Counted from the stretch's first letter, positions 22,061-35,569 are shown. The stretch: 64,000 nt of DNA from Bidens hawaiensis (GCA_021521415.1 JAIQDT010007314.1:62001-126000); one strand, 5' to 3'. Numbers and translations: made by a program. The notes: generated from the sequence alone by a model not told the origin.

Positions 22061-22103
22061 GTTTTTGTGAATTAGAATGTTTTTTTCCTGTTTCATCATC
22101 GAA

Positions 22104-23551
22104 AATGAGTCAAGATTTCCAATCTCCGATTGACTCTCCTTTAACAGAAAAACGAGATGTTATTCATGGTGGTCCTTCGCTTGGCGACGAAGGCCATTTG
22201 ACTGTCGAAACACGTCTACGCCGTAGAAATGTGGATTTGGAGAACATATATGAAGATCAACTTCGACACAGGGTAGAACGAACTCCAGTCCACCAGCGTC
22301 ATCAACAATCCAGATCTGGCAGGCCACTCCTCACTATGGAAGAATGGTTGCAGAGGCAACATGATCAAATTACTAAGGAATACGAATGCTTGGTGCGAGA
22401 CCAGCATATCCAAGAGCGAGAGTTGACTTGTGAGGACTCATTATCCTCATCTTCTTCTCCCCCGCGTACGGCACAGAGAACCCAACTGAGGGACAACATG
22501 AGAACCTTATTCTACTCAGAGGGTTTTTTGCGGAATGCGGAAGTCGTGACAGAGGTCGTCAGGTAGAGCGCAGTTTATTCCGCAAAACCGTGTACAATTA
22601 GAGTTATGCTTCCCGTAGAAGTCATGATGGTACATATCGTGATGATATCGATAGATGTCTAATTGATGATAGCCATGATCACAGAAGGGAGGAAAGAAGT
22701 CACCCACGTACGGTTGTGAAGCACACTGAATACTGCAGTGATGTGCAGGTAAATTTAACAAACCTTATCTCCCTGCCCTCTTTTGTTGAAAAGTCCAAAT
22801 TTATCCCGCATATTGCTACGTTGGCATTTCTAGTAACTTCAAAAATTCCTAGCAGTTTGAGCAAGTACAATGGCATGACTGATCCCAATGACCATCTTTT
22901 AAATTTCACGACTGTTGGTAGAGTGAGCGGATGGACGCTGCCATATTGGTGCCAAATGTTTGCATTAACATTAAATGAAGCCACCTATAAGTGGTTTAAA
23001 AAATTTCCTGACGGTCAGATTAGAAGTTGGGACGATTTGGTGGCAAAGTTTCCCCTACATTTTAGCCAACAGAAAAAGCATACGCGGGATCCTTCATAAA
23101 TCTTGGACGTGGTATGTAAGGACAATGAATCAATTGAAGAATTCATCACTCGGTTTAACAATGTAAGTCTAAACATTGGAGGGATCAATGAGGACATGCT
23201 GCGGGGGCATTCCGGCAAACTGTCCGCAACAAGGACTTGATAAGGTGTTTGACAGGTAAAGACGGTATGCCCAAAACTTGGGACTGGATCATGACATCCG
23301 CAAAGACGTTCGCGACAATTGAAAATCTTTTGGGATGTGGTAGTCCAATGCAAACCTCTAAAAGTGAGCCCAAGAATAGTCGGTTCAGTAATCAAGGACA
23401 TGGGTCCATTGGGTCATGTATCCAGCCGTCCACGGAACCATCCCAGGTGTCGGATGCACGGGTCCTGATTAGTCAAAACTCAAAAATGCCCCTCGAGGAA
23501 GGGATGATCGCAACTGGACCCCTCTCACCTAAGCTTCGTCTGAGATTTTGA
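22104..23551 (+). pseudogene. Tat element gag, degenerate
   Basis: Starts at MSQDFQSPIDSPLTEKRDV (22104). It is charged and arginine-rich to about 22566, where a frameshift or stop breaks it. The capsid-like core follows at 22770-23100 (PSSLSKYNGMTDPNDHLLNF, then NEATYKWFKKFPDGQIRSWD, the usual plant gypsy retrotransposon gag motif with W and F spacing). Further fragments in other frames run to 23551. At least three frame changes separate the pieces. No zinc knuckle was recognised. Confidence 0.75.
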
Positions 23552-23757
23552 CAATGGAAAATGTAAAATTAAACAAACCTAAACCAATGGTAGGAAGGAC
23601 ACATTTAATCCCAAACAAGCACTGCATGTTTCATGACATCATCGGTCATACCACCGATGATTGCATTAGCCTAAGACATGATATCGAATAGGCTATTAAG
23701 TCTGGGAAACTTGAACACTTGTTGAAAAGTGTAAGACAAGGAGAACACTAACTGCTC

Positions 23758-24250
23758 GTGCGCATAGATGATGGTTCGTCCAAGAAGCAACTGAAAAACC
23801 TTAACTTACACATGATTCAAGTCTGGAGATCCAGCGGATATAAGCAATATGAAATTAGAGATGATGATGAATGGAAAAGCGAGCCAGTAGTTTTTCCGGG
23901 GGTTAAGGGCAGACCATCCATGAAGCATCCACTGATCATCACTACATTTATCGGAAATTACAGATCTCAGTATGTGTTTTCGACACATGAAGCACATCTA
24001 ATATTATGTATGAGCAGTGCTTTGAACATCTAGACGAGGAAGACAAAGCCCGATTGAAGCCCATCCATGCGCCGGTGATAGGGTTTGGGTATGAAGTAAT
24101 ACATCTGCGAGGAGTAATAAATTTCCCTGTTACATTAAGCGATGGGGTACATTCGAGAACTGAGGATGCATAACTTTTAGTTTGACCCGAAACAACGAAA
24201 CACGATGTCATTTTGGGCCGAGACTCTATTGGAGACCTTAACGCCAACCC
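23758..24250 (+). pseudogene. Tat element linker and protease region, degenerate
   Basis: Three frames carry remnants of the gag-protease linker (KQLKNLNLHMIQVWRSSG; VKGRPSMKHPLIITTFIG). At 24110-24240 lies the end of an aspartic-protease fold (LRGVINFPVTLSDG, then HDVILGRDSIGDLNA, the usual strand after the active site). The DTG/DSG catalytic triplet was not found, so the enzyme is dead or its core has decayed beyond recognition. Confidence 0.6.
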
Positions 24251-24489
24251 GTTTACAAAGCACGACACGGTAGGAGTTCCTACAAGGACGGGGGCGGCTG
24301 TAATACATGTCAATAAGCACTGTTTTGTGACTGAAGAATCGAAACCCGTTAAGACACCAAAGGTCTCCGAAAGAACCGAACCTGAAAAATGGATTTTAAA
24401 TCTAACGTACCTTGACCAAACAATCATTATTGGACCCACGGTCTCGGAGATAGTGCGGACATTTCTTAAGAAATTGTTGTCTAAAAATA

Positions 24490-25340
24490 TAGACGTTTTC
24501 TCTTGAACACCATCAGATATGAAAGGCGTACCAAGAGAGCGGGTAAAACATAGAATAATAATTAATTTGGCGTTTACTCTGATTATCCAGAAGAAAAGGA
24601 AGATGGGTACAAAGCAAACAAAAGCAATGAATGAGAAAGTGCGAGATCTGCTTAATGCTGGTATCGTCAGAGAAATCTAGTACCAAACATGGGTGGCAAA
24701 TCCGGTCACGGTAGCCAAGAGCAATGGCACGTGGCGGATGTGTATCGTTTAAAGATCTTAATAAGGCATGCTCGAAAGATTGTTATCCGTTGCCCGAGAT
24801 AGATTTAAAAGTAGATGCGATGGTTCCCTTTAAGTTCAAATGTTTCCTGGATTTTTACAAAGGGTATCACCAAATTCACATGGCAGTGGGAGATGAAGAT
24901 AAAACTGGTTTAGAACTGATCAAGGCACATTCTACTACAAAATGATGCCTTTCGATCTAAAAAATGCGGGTGCAACATACCAACGATTAATGGAAAATGT
25001 GTTTAGTACGCAAATTGGTAGAAACCTAGAAGTTTATATGAATGATTTGGTTATCAAAAGCACTGAAGAGGATTAGATGTTGTGTGACATTAAGAAGAAT
25101 TTTCAAAGGCTCAATGAAATAAATATGAAACTCAATCCGAGTAAGTGATCCTAGAAGAGAAATTCCTTGGAGTGATTGTCACAAGCAAGGGTTTTAAGTC
25201 AAATCTTGACAAGGTCCAAGCCATTACACACATGCCTTCACCCTCCTCTCTTAAAGAAGTCCAAACTTTGAATGGTCCGCTGGTCGCCTTGAACAGATTT
25301 TTGGCTAACCATGCTTCTAAGTCATTCCCGTTTGTGTCCA
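24490..25340 (+). pseudogene. Tat element reverse transcriptase, degenerate, cut by a solo LTR
   Basis: RT motifs in broken frames: GVPRERVKHRI (24518), VREI-stop-YQTWVANPVTVAKSN (24668), CSKDCYPLPEIDLKVDAM (24769), CFLDFYKGYHQIHMA (24842), and the active site as YMND at 25035-25046 where the family has Y-x-D-D. The connection segment runs to 25340, where the 25341-28443 solo LTR starts. In-frame stops at 24504 and 24678 fall where the family has W and Q. Not functional. Confidence 0.85.
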
Positions 25341-28300
25341 TGTAACGATTCCGGCAAAATCAGGTACACCCTAACCGGTATATAATATTTATGTGATATT
25401 TAACAATGAATATGTGAATTATAAAGCGTTTATACGAGTATGTATGATTCATAGTACGGATTATACTCGATTATACAGTTAATCGTATTGGAAATACGAT
25501 TAACCGATTAACGGTTATTGAAGCCCGAACGAATCAAGGATACATTATAGACGTGATATAGGATATTTAGTGATGTTTACGAAGTATTAAAGCCTCGGGA
25601 TAAGTGAATTAAAGCACAGAAAAGAATTTTCGATTTAATGGTACGTCGGTACATTAAACGAAACCTTTAATACCAAACCGAGCAAGAGACGATCGATCAA
25701 GCCGAAAAAGACGCGCAATTACTAATAATATGATGTTCTAAGATAATAAAAGCCATGGTTTAAGTTTTTAAAGTTTTTAAATCGGTTTTATATAAATTTC
25801 ATTTTTAAGCCGAAAAACGACCGTTTTAGCCTCGTTTTAAGCCGAATTAAACATTTAACCGAAAAACGAACTGAACCAGATTATCCAAAACATTATCCGG
25901 ATTTCGAGAATCCAAATATGTGGCTAAGAATGGAGAAGTGGGCCCCACCCCACTCCCCCCTCATTCCGATCGGATTAAAGGGATTTATCCCTTTATCCTT
26001 GTTATTTTTTTACACAAACACTCCATGATCTCCATCTCCTCTCCACCTTAAAATCCAAAATTCCAAAGTTTTAGCAAGAACAACGAGGTAAAAACCGAGT
26101 TAATTACGTGTTCATCTTCATTTCTCGAGTTTAATTACAAGAAAATGAAGTTTCAAGTGAAAAAGGGTGAAAACCCGAGATGAAACCGATTCTTGCATGA
26201 TCAAGTGATGTATACGGGTTATTCAAGGGATCTTGGTCCAAGAAAGGAGTTAAACGAACCAAAAACGAATTTTTACGGTTAAATCTTTGTTTTTATATCA
26301 TAACCGAAACCATGAAAGAAATGGCTTGATTGTGGGTGTAACTTGCTTGGTGTGGTGTTATTGTGCTTGTAGGTGTTGTATCTAGTTGATAGCAAAGGCT
26401 AGAAAGCGAGATCCTTGCGATTTGAAGCTAGAAACACAAGGTAGTTCGATTTTTGTACGATGTTTGTGTTTTGGACAGATTGTGGCTCGTTTAGAGTTAG
26501 GCTACGAAATTTCACAGAGATGATCTACACATGAAAATATGAGATCTATGAAATTTTGGTAATTTTTGGACAAAGGATGAATATTTGGTGAATTTAATGC
26601 TCGGTTTTGGCTAAAAATGGTGAAAAATAGTTAAATATCATGAAAAATTCTGGAAAATTCCAGAAAAGCTTTTTATAACCTGTAAAAGTCACACACAAAA
26701 TTTTAGGTCCGTTGGAGAAGTCTAAGTAGGCTTTTCGGTTAAATGAGTTCTAGGGTTTTCTAGCTCGGTTTTAGTGAAAATGGCATGTAAAATGAGATTT
26801 TGGTTCTGGAAAGATTACAAGGGACTATGTGGATGGCAGGGGTCATCCAGGAAAAATTTGGGAGTTTTCTAAGATTGTTTGGTATTTACGACATATTTAG
26901 TGTTTAAATGGTGTTTAAAAATAGATAAATAAATTTTAAATATAAAAATTAATTCTGGAAATATTTTTATAAAAATCCCCACTGTCAAAAAGTGATTTGT
27001 GCAAAATTTCAAGATCCGAGATTAAACGGATAATTATTTGTGCTAAAAAGAAGATAAAAACAAACTTTTAAAGCTTAAAACGCGTAAACCGGTAAAGTTC
27101 GCCTAAGCGAGCTGACTGGTGTATAAAAACCCTAAAAATGAACCATTTTCATATAATTGAGTTAAACAAGTAAAAATGAATCATCCGAAAATAATTCGGA
27201 TGATTTGAGTAATTTTAACCGATTTAACAGTTTTCGGTACGCCAAAGACGGAAACGGGTCCCGCGGCCAATCGGGGCGTCTAAACCGAGCTCTAAATTCA
27301 CAACTTTACTTAAATTATCAGTCAACAACTATTTTCGGGTCGTGTGTGACCAAACTCATTTTTGAAACGTAAAAACGGATAACCGTGCTAGGCACGCAAA
27401 ACGGAAAAACGACTAGTAGTAATTTTGACTAGTGAACTCTAAACGATATCACAATCTGAGTCCTGAGAAGTGTTTCTGGGTTAACATTGCCCCCGGAACG
27501 GGTACAGTACTGGGTTAACAGTGTCCCCAGATGTACCGGTTAACACGATTAAAATTATATAAATAGTGAATGTATAGTAACGAATTTAGGGATCGTATTA
27601 CAGATCCGGATTAATAGCTCACGTACTGTGTTACTGCTTGCGATAAGGTGAGTTTCACGAGCCCCTTTTTCTGAATTGTTTTTAAATATTTTCCCGGGGC
27701 GGAAAGCATGTTGTTACTAAAATGTTTAAGTACATACTGAACGCATGGATTTGCGTGTATTTATATATGTTTTATTGTACGGGAATCGTACGGAAATGTA
27801 CTAAGATGGTAATTGTCTGAGTTGCTAACATTGTAAGGCCCCGCAACACGAGTGATTAACTGAAAGCCGGTAGAGTGTGAATAGTACTATTGGTCTGACA
27901 AACCCAACTGGTCCGACATGGATTTGCTGATGTTTCCCAGCCAGTTGCACAGGTCTATTTTGTTGTTATATATTTTGCTATGTAATGTTAGACATAGCGG
28001 TTTGGGGCAGGTTCGTGGGCGGAGTATGCCACGGGGTTGTGTGTGGATAGTCAGAGGTTTCACTTGTGGGCTCAGCATAATTACATCGCTAATATATGAT
28101 TATTATAATGATTTGTCACTGTTGTTTAAATTAGTGAAACTCACCAACTATTCGTAGTTGACCCGTTTTCTTTACATGCTTTCTAGGTACTCCCAAACTG
28201 GAATAAGTGCTACATGCTTGATGATGCGTGCTTTTTGTGGAAGCTTAGTGATCATTTTGTATTAAATATGTTAATGTACTGTTGGTAAAACCTATGTGTA

Positions 28301-28443
28301 ACGCCTAGACGGTAACTAAACTCGGAACAATGTAATATGATGTGAATTAATGTAGTGGTGTTTTCTTTATAAGCAATGCTGTTGATATCAGACGTGTCTG
28401 TTGCATCCCGTTTACGTTTCCGCTGCGGTTACGGGGTGTTACA
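25341..28443 (+). mobile_element. 3.1-kb solo LTR of the 50880-62690 family
   Basis: Begins TGTAACGATTCCGGC and ends GGGGTGTTACA. TGTCCA lies on both sides (25335-25340 and 28444-28449), a 6-bp, or 5-bp plus one, target duplication. It is the reverse complement of the LTRs at 50880 and 59490: the end TTTCCGCTGCGGTTACGGGG matches CCGTGACCGCAGCGGAAA there. The repeat core CTGGGTTAACAGTGTCCCC (27509) matches the 77-bp units. Much more diverged from them than they are from each other. ORFs inside are noise. Confidence 0.85.
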
Positions 28444-28449
28444 TGTCCA

Positions 28450-29560
28450 CATGCCGCAATTGTCTCAAAAAACACATTTTAAATGGACCCCAAAAGAAAA
28501 TCAATCTTTTGTGGAAGTTAAGAAGTGTTTGATGGAGTTACCAATATTGACTTCCCCGCAAGCGGGTGAACCATTAACCTAATACGTTTTCGCATTTGAC
28601 ATTGCCATTTGGGCAGTACTTTTTGTTGATAGGCAGTTGACATAGACTCCTACCTACTATGCGAGTAGAAATGTAATTGACGTAGAGACACGATACTCAA
28701 TGCTTGAAAAAACTAGTACTCGCACTAGTATATCCAGCTCTCCATAGATATTTTCAAGGGCACCCGATCAACGTGCTGACAATTTATAAGTTGAAAAATG
28801 TTTTGTGTCGGCCAGAGTTGTCTGGGGATGTCTGGCTAAGTGGGTTATTGAACTGGGGGAACATTCAATTGAATACGAGTCCCGACCTGCAGTTAAAGGC
28901 TAAGTGTTGGAAAATTTCGTCACTGAAGTCCCAAGAAACAAGGAACAATAATGTTTGAATGAGGAACAACCTATTACACCGCCTGAGTTGACCCAAGTCT
29001 GGTCATTATTCACTGACGGCGCGTCAAGTGAGGAAGGCTCAGGAGCAAGATTACGGTTGGTTAATCCTGAAGGCCATGAATTTACGTATGCAATCAAGCT
29101 AGACTTTAGAAGTACTAACAATGAAGCCGAATATGAGACATTCTTCGCGGGTCTGTGGATTGCTAAAAAGTTGAGAGTATTACAATTGGAAGTTCGGGTT
29201 GACTCGATGTTGATTGCAGGTTAAATCAATGGGCTTTATGAGGCTAAGAATGAAACAATGGCTTCATACTTAACCCAAGAAAAAGAACTCATCCAACAAT
29301 TTTATACTTGCAAAGTGATCCACGTTAAAAGGAGCAAAAACAAGCCCGCGGATGCGTTAAGAAAATTGGCATCAACAAGCTTCGAACACTTAGCCAGAGA
29401 TGTCCGCATTCAGGTGCTTGATAGACCGTCAGTCCCGCAAAAGCTAGTCATAGTCATTCAAACAGGGGTCGAATCTTGGATGATTCCAATTCAAAGTTAC
29501 TTGTCACCCGGGATGTTGCTAGATGTTAAGGTGTTGGCCCGCAAGATTCGACATTAGGCT
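28450..29560 (+). pseudogene. Tat element RNase H region including Tat-type second RNase H
   Basis: First comes the end of RT/first RNase H (HFKWTPKENQSFVEVKK at 28475, with breaks to 28760). Then at 28990-29360 a second, well-preserved RNase H: VWSLFTDGASSEEGSGARL with the catalytic D, TNNEAEYETFFAGLWIAK with the catalytic E, and VRVDSMLIAG with the next D. The extra RNase H is a hallmark of the Tat lineage. A stop at 29222-29224 sits where the family has Q. It continues NKPADALRKLAS (29340) into the IN linker. Confidence 0.75.
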
Positions 29561-30028
29561 TTATAGTATCAACTGATAGGTGATGTCCTTTATCGAAGGT
29601 CATTCATGGGACCTCTCTTACAATGTGTCAGTACTGAGAATGCTACTTACTTCATCAAAGAAATTTATGAAGGCATTTGTGGGTTACATGTGGGACCACG
29701 AATGGTCATCGAAAATATTATGAATGCAGGATACTATTGTCCGGGCATGCATCCTGATGTGGTAAAAGAACTCAGAAAATGCAAGTCTTGTCAGCTTCAA
29801 ATGCCAAAGATTCCCCGACCCAAGAACGAGTTAATGCCAGTAACCTCAGCTTGGCCATTCCAAATATGGGCCGTCGAAATTATGGGCCCATTCCCTAAAG
29901 CACCGGGCATAGTGAAATACTTGATCGTAGCAATCGATTACTTCACCAAGTGGTTAGAGGTTAAGCCGGTAGCATCAATTGGTGCAGCATGTATGAAAAA
30001 ATTAATTTAGGAATTCATCATCTCCCAC
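29561..30028 (+). pseudogene. Tat element integrase, N-terminal half
   Basis: Contains the HHCC zinc domain (IYEGICGLHVGPRMVIENIM ... CKSCQLQMPKIP) and the first part of the catalytic core (WAVEIMGPFPKAPG, VAIDYFTKWLEVK). In WAVEIMGPF the first catalytic Asp (usual WA.DI.GP) is replaced by E. The frame ends where the solo LTR at 30029 cuts in. Confidence 0.8.
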
Positions 30029-30701
30029 TGTAACAACTCAGACTTTTCGAAATCCATATTTTTATTATAAACCTGACCCGTTTCGGTGTTCAGGAAATTT
30101 TATCGCTTTTATTGGATTAATTAAACTATTATATTATAAAAACATATTTGCAACTTTCATATTTTGGCAAAATTAACCCAAACTTAAATTTTAACCCCAA
30201 ATAAATTCCATCTTCAAACTACAAGGACCACATTGCAATTTCTGTCTTTATAACCCATTAAATATGGCGTAGTATGATTATACGCCAGTCGTTAGCCATT
30301 ATGCTTCTCGACATCTCAGTTATACTTGCTCATTTGGTTAATTTGTTATGTACATATGACTTGTTGCAATACTTATTTTTATATATATACTATATGTACC
30401 TTTAAATTGGTGTGTTGCTCACTCAACATGTGTTGTTGACAAAATTCTATTTTAAACACATATGCAGGTTATCGTAGAAATTAAATGCAGGTTGGTGAAG
30501 AGTTGGAGAAGAATTTAAGTTAGAAATGATACGATCAAGAATTTAATTTGTAATTGTTGTTTGTTTAATAAGTTGTATTCTGTACTTGAATTATTTGAAA
30601 TTATTAAATAGATATTGAAACTTATATTGCATGATAGTACCTTGAAAGCTGTGACAATAAGTTCGCACCCCGGCATTTTCGCCGTAGGTTGGGATGTGAC
30701 A
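30029..30701. mobile_element. 0.67-kb solo LTR inside the Tat integrase
   Basis: TGTAACAACTCAGAC ... GGTTGGGATGTGACA, flanked by CCCAC (30024-30028) and CCCGC (30702-30706), a 5-bp duplication with one A/G change. Tat integrase sequence before it (FIISH) and after it (LVSDNGTRFTDQRIQKW) are consecutive segments of the catalytic core. Internally AT-rich with no coding. Confidence 0.75.
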
Positions 30702-31084
30702 CCCGCTTACTTTAGTAAGTGACAATGGAACACGGTTCACCGACCAGCGTATTCAAAAGTGGCTGCGGACCTAAAGGTCACACAAGTATTTACTTCTGTC
30801 ACACATCCCCAAGCCAACAGATAAGTTGAGCGGGCCAATCGAAGCATTAAAGATGAAATCAAGTCCAGGTTAGGGGCAAAGCATACTGGCTGGGTGGAAG
30901 AGCTCCAACATTACTTTGGGCATACAGAACGCAAAAAAACCCAGCAATTCTGAAACTCCTTTCAGCCTCAATTATGGGACCGAAGCCATGTTTCCTACTG
31001 AAATAGGGATCCTATTAGCAAAAACACTCCTTGCAACAGATAATGAGAAGGAGTGGCGGATGAAATTGTAGCTGTTAGAGGAAA
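30702..31084 (+). pseudogene. Tat element integrase, C-terminal catalytic half
   Basis: LVSDNGTRFTDQRIQKW gives the second catalytic Asp of DDE. The segment with the catalytic Glu (usual NGQ.E) is altered: the reading is SHIPKPTDKLSGPIEALK, from small frame errors around 30806-30850. ETPFSLNYGTEAMFPTEIG follows. It ends at 31084 in GGAAA, the target duplication of the next insertion. A stop at 31069-31071 lies where the family has Q. Confidence 0.75.
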
Positions 31085-33094
31085 TGTAACACCCCGGCTA
31101 AAGTGGAAACGCCTAAGTGTGATGTACAGATTGCTCAAAACGTATGTAACACTATTATGTGGCAATATTATCATTAATTGATTTAATCTTCAAATACACA
31201 AGTTCGAAAGTAAAGAAATACATGAAAAGTAAAAACAATTAAACAACTTGTCCATTTATTTAAATATCCTAAGTTCTAATGTCTTCGCCATTTAATCCTC
31301 TAATAAGTGTACCCGTAGCATACATATAAAATAAAGTCAACTAATTGAATTTTTGGTGAGTTCACACAAGTTTTGATATAGATACGCAAAAATAATACAA
31401 TTCCATGAACAAGTGAAATTGAGCAAGTAAAGTCCTTTCCATTTGCTAATAACCAATGTACTTGGATAATCACACAAGTAAGTTCCTTTCCATTTGTTAA
31501 CAACGAACGTACTCAGATAATGAGACCCTTTTCTACTCATAACAACATGGTCCTGAGTGAAAATGGGGGTGTATGATCATACTTATTGAGGAAACCATGT
31601 GGAAGTAATCTTTGATCAAGTAAGCAAGTAAACACATAAGTCCATGATAACGAATTGTAGTTTGAATATACGAAGTGAAGTAAAACTAGGTATTTTGTTA
31701 GGATATATATGCTACCTCAAAAGTAAAAGCGTAAAAAGGTGTGTGAGAAACTTACCTTTGAGATTGAAGACAACTTGAAATAACAACCGAAAGCGAGTTA
31801 ACAAACATAAGCGATCGAATCTCACAAAATATAACTAATAACAAAGATTCAAAATCAAGGACTAACTACCGGGATTACAAAGTTAGTTAACTTGGTTTTA
31901 GATATTTTACACTATTATTTTATGGAAATTGATATAAAAGAAAAAGGTGTTTAAAAAAAATAAAAAAATGACCTGACCCGGGTCCTTCCGTCCACACACA
32001 AGTGAGTTAACCACTGGATCATAATGATATTTAATTATTATATGAAGACAATTATTTATATACAATATGTTAAAGTTCATCATCTTCCTCATAAACCCTA
32101 GAAATTCAAAGCTGTTACTATGATCCTTGTTTGTTAAATTTGAGTTAAGGGTTTCGTTAGACGTATCAACGTGATTGATAACAATATGTTACTTACTTGG
32201 AAACGTAAATATTTGATGTTGAACGGAGATCTCCGGAGTTCGGACTTAGGACGAATGATTACGACATTTATGGAGTTTGTTTGGTTAATTTGTTGATAGG
32301 GGATGAGTTTGATGGTGTTTAGGGTCCTTATATATAATCAATTGGAGTGTATAGATGTTAATGCTCATTATTGAAGTTTTGATTATTATCCGGCGGTTAC
32401 CCGGACTAATTTACGCATTATATTATGTTATAACAAGTTATGGATGTTTAATATGATTAACCGTTATAGTCTAACGAGTTACGAACTTTTAAATGAGTCA
32501 AAACACACATTTTAAGTGGTTTAAACGGTCACAAGAATATGTTGGGACGCCACCGATAGCGGTTGTCGGAAAAACACGGGGAAGGGGACAGCTGGGTTTG
32601 TTCTTTTATTATTATATTATTAATTTGAATAATTTACACATTAGGCCCCTCAAGTTCCTAATTGTTTTAATTTCAAAATTTAAAATATAATGACATTAAT
32701 AACGTTTGAACTTTGAAATGTTTAATAAATGGAATACATGTTAGTATGTTTTGGATTATTTTCATATTATACCGGGCTAGTTTGTGACTCGATTAAATAA
32801 TGACACTAAATCTCGTAGTTTTGTGATTTGAACAAAAATGAATTGGAAATGAACGAAAAATTCTTAAATAATTGGGAATAACTTATAAATAGTGAACGAA
32901 TAACTAGAATACATCAAACCACAAACGGGTCGGTTTAACGAATACAAATTTAAATAAAAACGACGATGTCACATAAGGTAACTGAAACGAAAATTGAGAT
33001 TAATTACTGTTATCATTATATATATATATATAAACAAAACCGAAAATTTTAAAATGGGTCGGGATTTCGAGTTTGAAATTTAACGAATGTTATA
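31085..33094 (-). mobile_element. LARD copy 2 left (3') LTR
   Basis: Starts TGTAACACCCCGGCTAAAG and ends GAATGTTATA before GGATTCACA. It aligns with 36687-36988 plus 46496-48503, for example CAAGTTCGAAAGTAAAGAAA and TAACAAGTTATGGATGTTTA. About 260 bp present in the right LTR (47040-47300) are missing here. ORFs inside are noise. Confidence 0.8.
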
Positions 33095-35569
33095 GGATTC
33101 ACATTTTTAGAAATTTCATCCGAAATTAAATTAAAAATTATAATTTCAAAATAAAACAATTAGCACAAGTAGTTGTTAAAAATTTTAATATTTTACTATA
33201 TACATATCTGAATAAAAAGAATAACGCAAATCTTCGAATGACCAGAAAGACGCCACAAATGGGAAATATGACAAGGACACTTATATATAGGATGTACTAG
33301 CGGTTTATCCACCATTCCCTTATCATACTGCATTTGTCCCGTTTTCTAAAATCATTTCAAGTTCCGGGTTATTGCACACAATCGTACTTATTATGTTTTC
33401 CATGCGAGGACTTTGATAATTACGTGTCGACCCATAATTACCTCATCGTCGGATGGTTCACATAGTTCGCCCCATTGTGTGGTTTTTAAGACATAACCAT
33501 TAAATAAAATAAACTCTCATATTGAACGTTAAAATCAAGAACGATGAACTATTAGAGTCAAACTTTAACAAAAATATATAGTTAGACCCTTGAGATCAAG
33601 GATGCATGAAATTATTAGGGTACAATAATTAAATGAAACCTTTGTAGTTTAAACAAAATAACAACATATATTGAAGTTTTAAACGAAAATAAGCGAGTTT
33701 CTAGACTATCTTAAAATAATAAGAATAATGGATGAAAATATTAAAATCATGAACATCGAATAAATAATTGAAATAATGGGGTAGAACATGGTAAATAAAT
33801 GTAGCATTGAGCTAACTAAATATCAACACGTAAATCGATAACACATTGAATAGGTAAACGAAACTTTAATATCAAGATATCGAAATGGGTTAAGCTCTTT
33901 TAATAAAAGAAAATCTTTAATAACACATCAATGTGACTAACGACAACATTGAGATTAACAAGGTAAACAACTATGAAACATAAATACGTATATCGATAAC
34001 GTATTGAAATAGAACTAGATAAACGAAACTTTAATTTCGCAATAACGAAATAGATTAAGTTCGTAGAGAGAAATTTTTTTTCCAATAAACTATCAATGTG
34101 GGTAACAACAACATCGAGCTTATCAAAGTAAGCAATTGAAATTTCTAGATCAAAATAAAGCATTGGTCTCAACTTGATGAAATACTAAAATCAAGAATAA
34201 CGAAATGATTTGAATAAACATTGAGCGGCAAGAGAACCAAACACATATAAAATTTGTAAAAAAACCCTCAAAAGAATTTGATATATAAAATTATTTTAAT
34301 TATATCCAAACATAATAATATATATAAGGGTATATACATGAAGGAAAAACAAGACGAACCTTGCGATGCTTGTCCTCTCGAAAGTGGGCTGGCGGTATGA
34401 AGGCTTTGGTGAGGGCAGTGCCATGATTTCTTAACTGAAAATCATTGATGTTGACAAGAAGGAAACAAAAGGATGATTTTTGAGTTTCGTTTAAGTTTGC
34501 GAAATTTGATTGCAAAAAGTGATGCTTATATAATAAAAATTCTTAGCTAGCGCTAAAGTTTGCGAAACGTTATAAAAGAAATAACCTCAAGGGCTTAAAG
34601 TAAAATGTTTTATTTTATTTTAAAGAATTTTATTTATTTTTATTTGTTTATATTGGAATATTAATGATAATAATAATAATAATGAGAGTAATAATTATAA
34701 TAGTTATGATAATGATAATAGTAATAATAAACCATATGATTTGACTTAAATTCTTTTTGAAGAAATTCAATTTGATTGTATGCTTGTTAATTAGCTATTT
34801 TAAAAATAACTGAGGATTTAAAATTTTAGGTGTAAGGTGTTCATAAAAAAATTAATGCGGAAAAATATGCATGGGTAAAAAAATATGTATGTTTGACGAG
34901 TATGAAGAGACTAAACATTGGTGCAAGGCTACGAGTGACCTTCAAGTGGTCAGAGAATGCGGTTTAAGGTTTTGCATTGCGGAAACACGTTAGGCCTTCC
35001 GAAGCATAGTGGGCGTGTTTGGGTCACTATAATGGTAGTAGGCTTGAAGTACGGGCATATGATAAGGCATATGGTTGAGTTAGATGGTTGGGTAGCAGGT
35101 CGAGGGAATAAATGGGTAGTGTTGAGTATGTATAGGTTCTTGGCAAGAGGTGGTGGCTGAAGCGACCACAATTTGTAGTGTTTCAATATGGTATGATAAT
35201 ATAGTGGTGGGATTTACATATGTTACATCAAGGGTGCGTTACTGTGAAAGACTTTTTGTTGAGGTAAGTTTGAGTGTCCAGGAGTGGTGTTAGGTTCGGA
35301 TTGGTTCAGGCATAGTTTTGAATTTACTATTGATGGATCTTGGGTAATCATAGTCGTGGTTACTTCGGTTAATCGCGTGAAATATCTAGGTTATCATTTT
35401 GAGGGTTGAGTTTTGAGGACGACGTCAAGGAAAACGAGAAGACATGCTATGAAACGTGAACGATTCGCGTGACATGGGACGTAAATAAGAAATTCGTATT
35501 AACAACCAAAAGAAACATCAAAATTAATCTATATAAATCTTAAAGAAAAATAAGTAAAGAAATAATACC

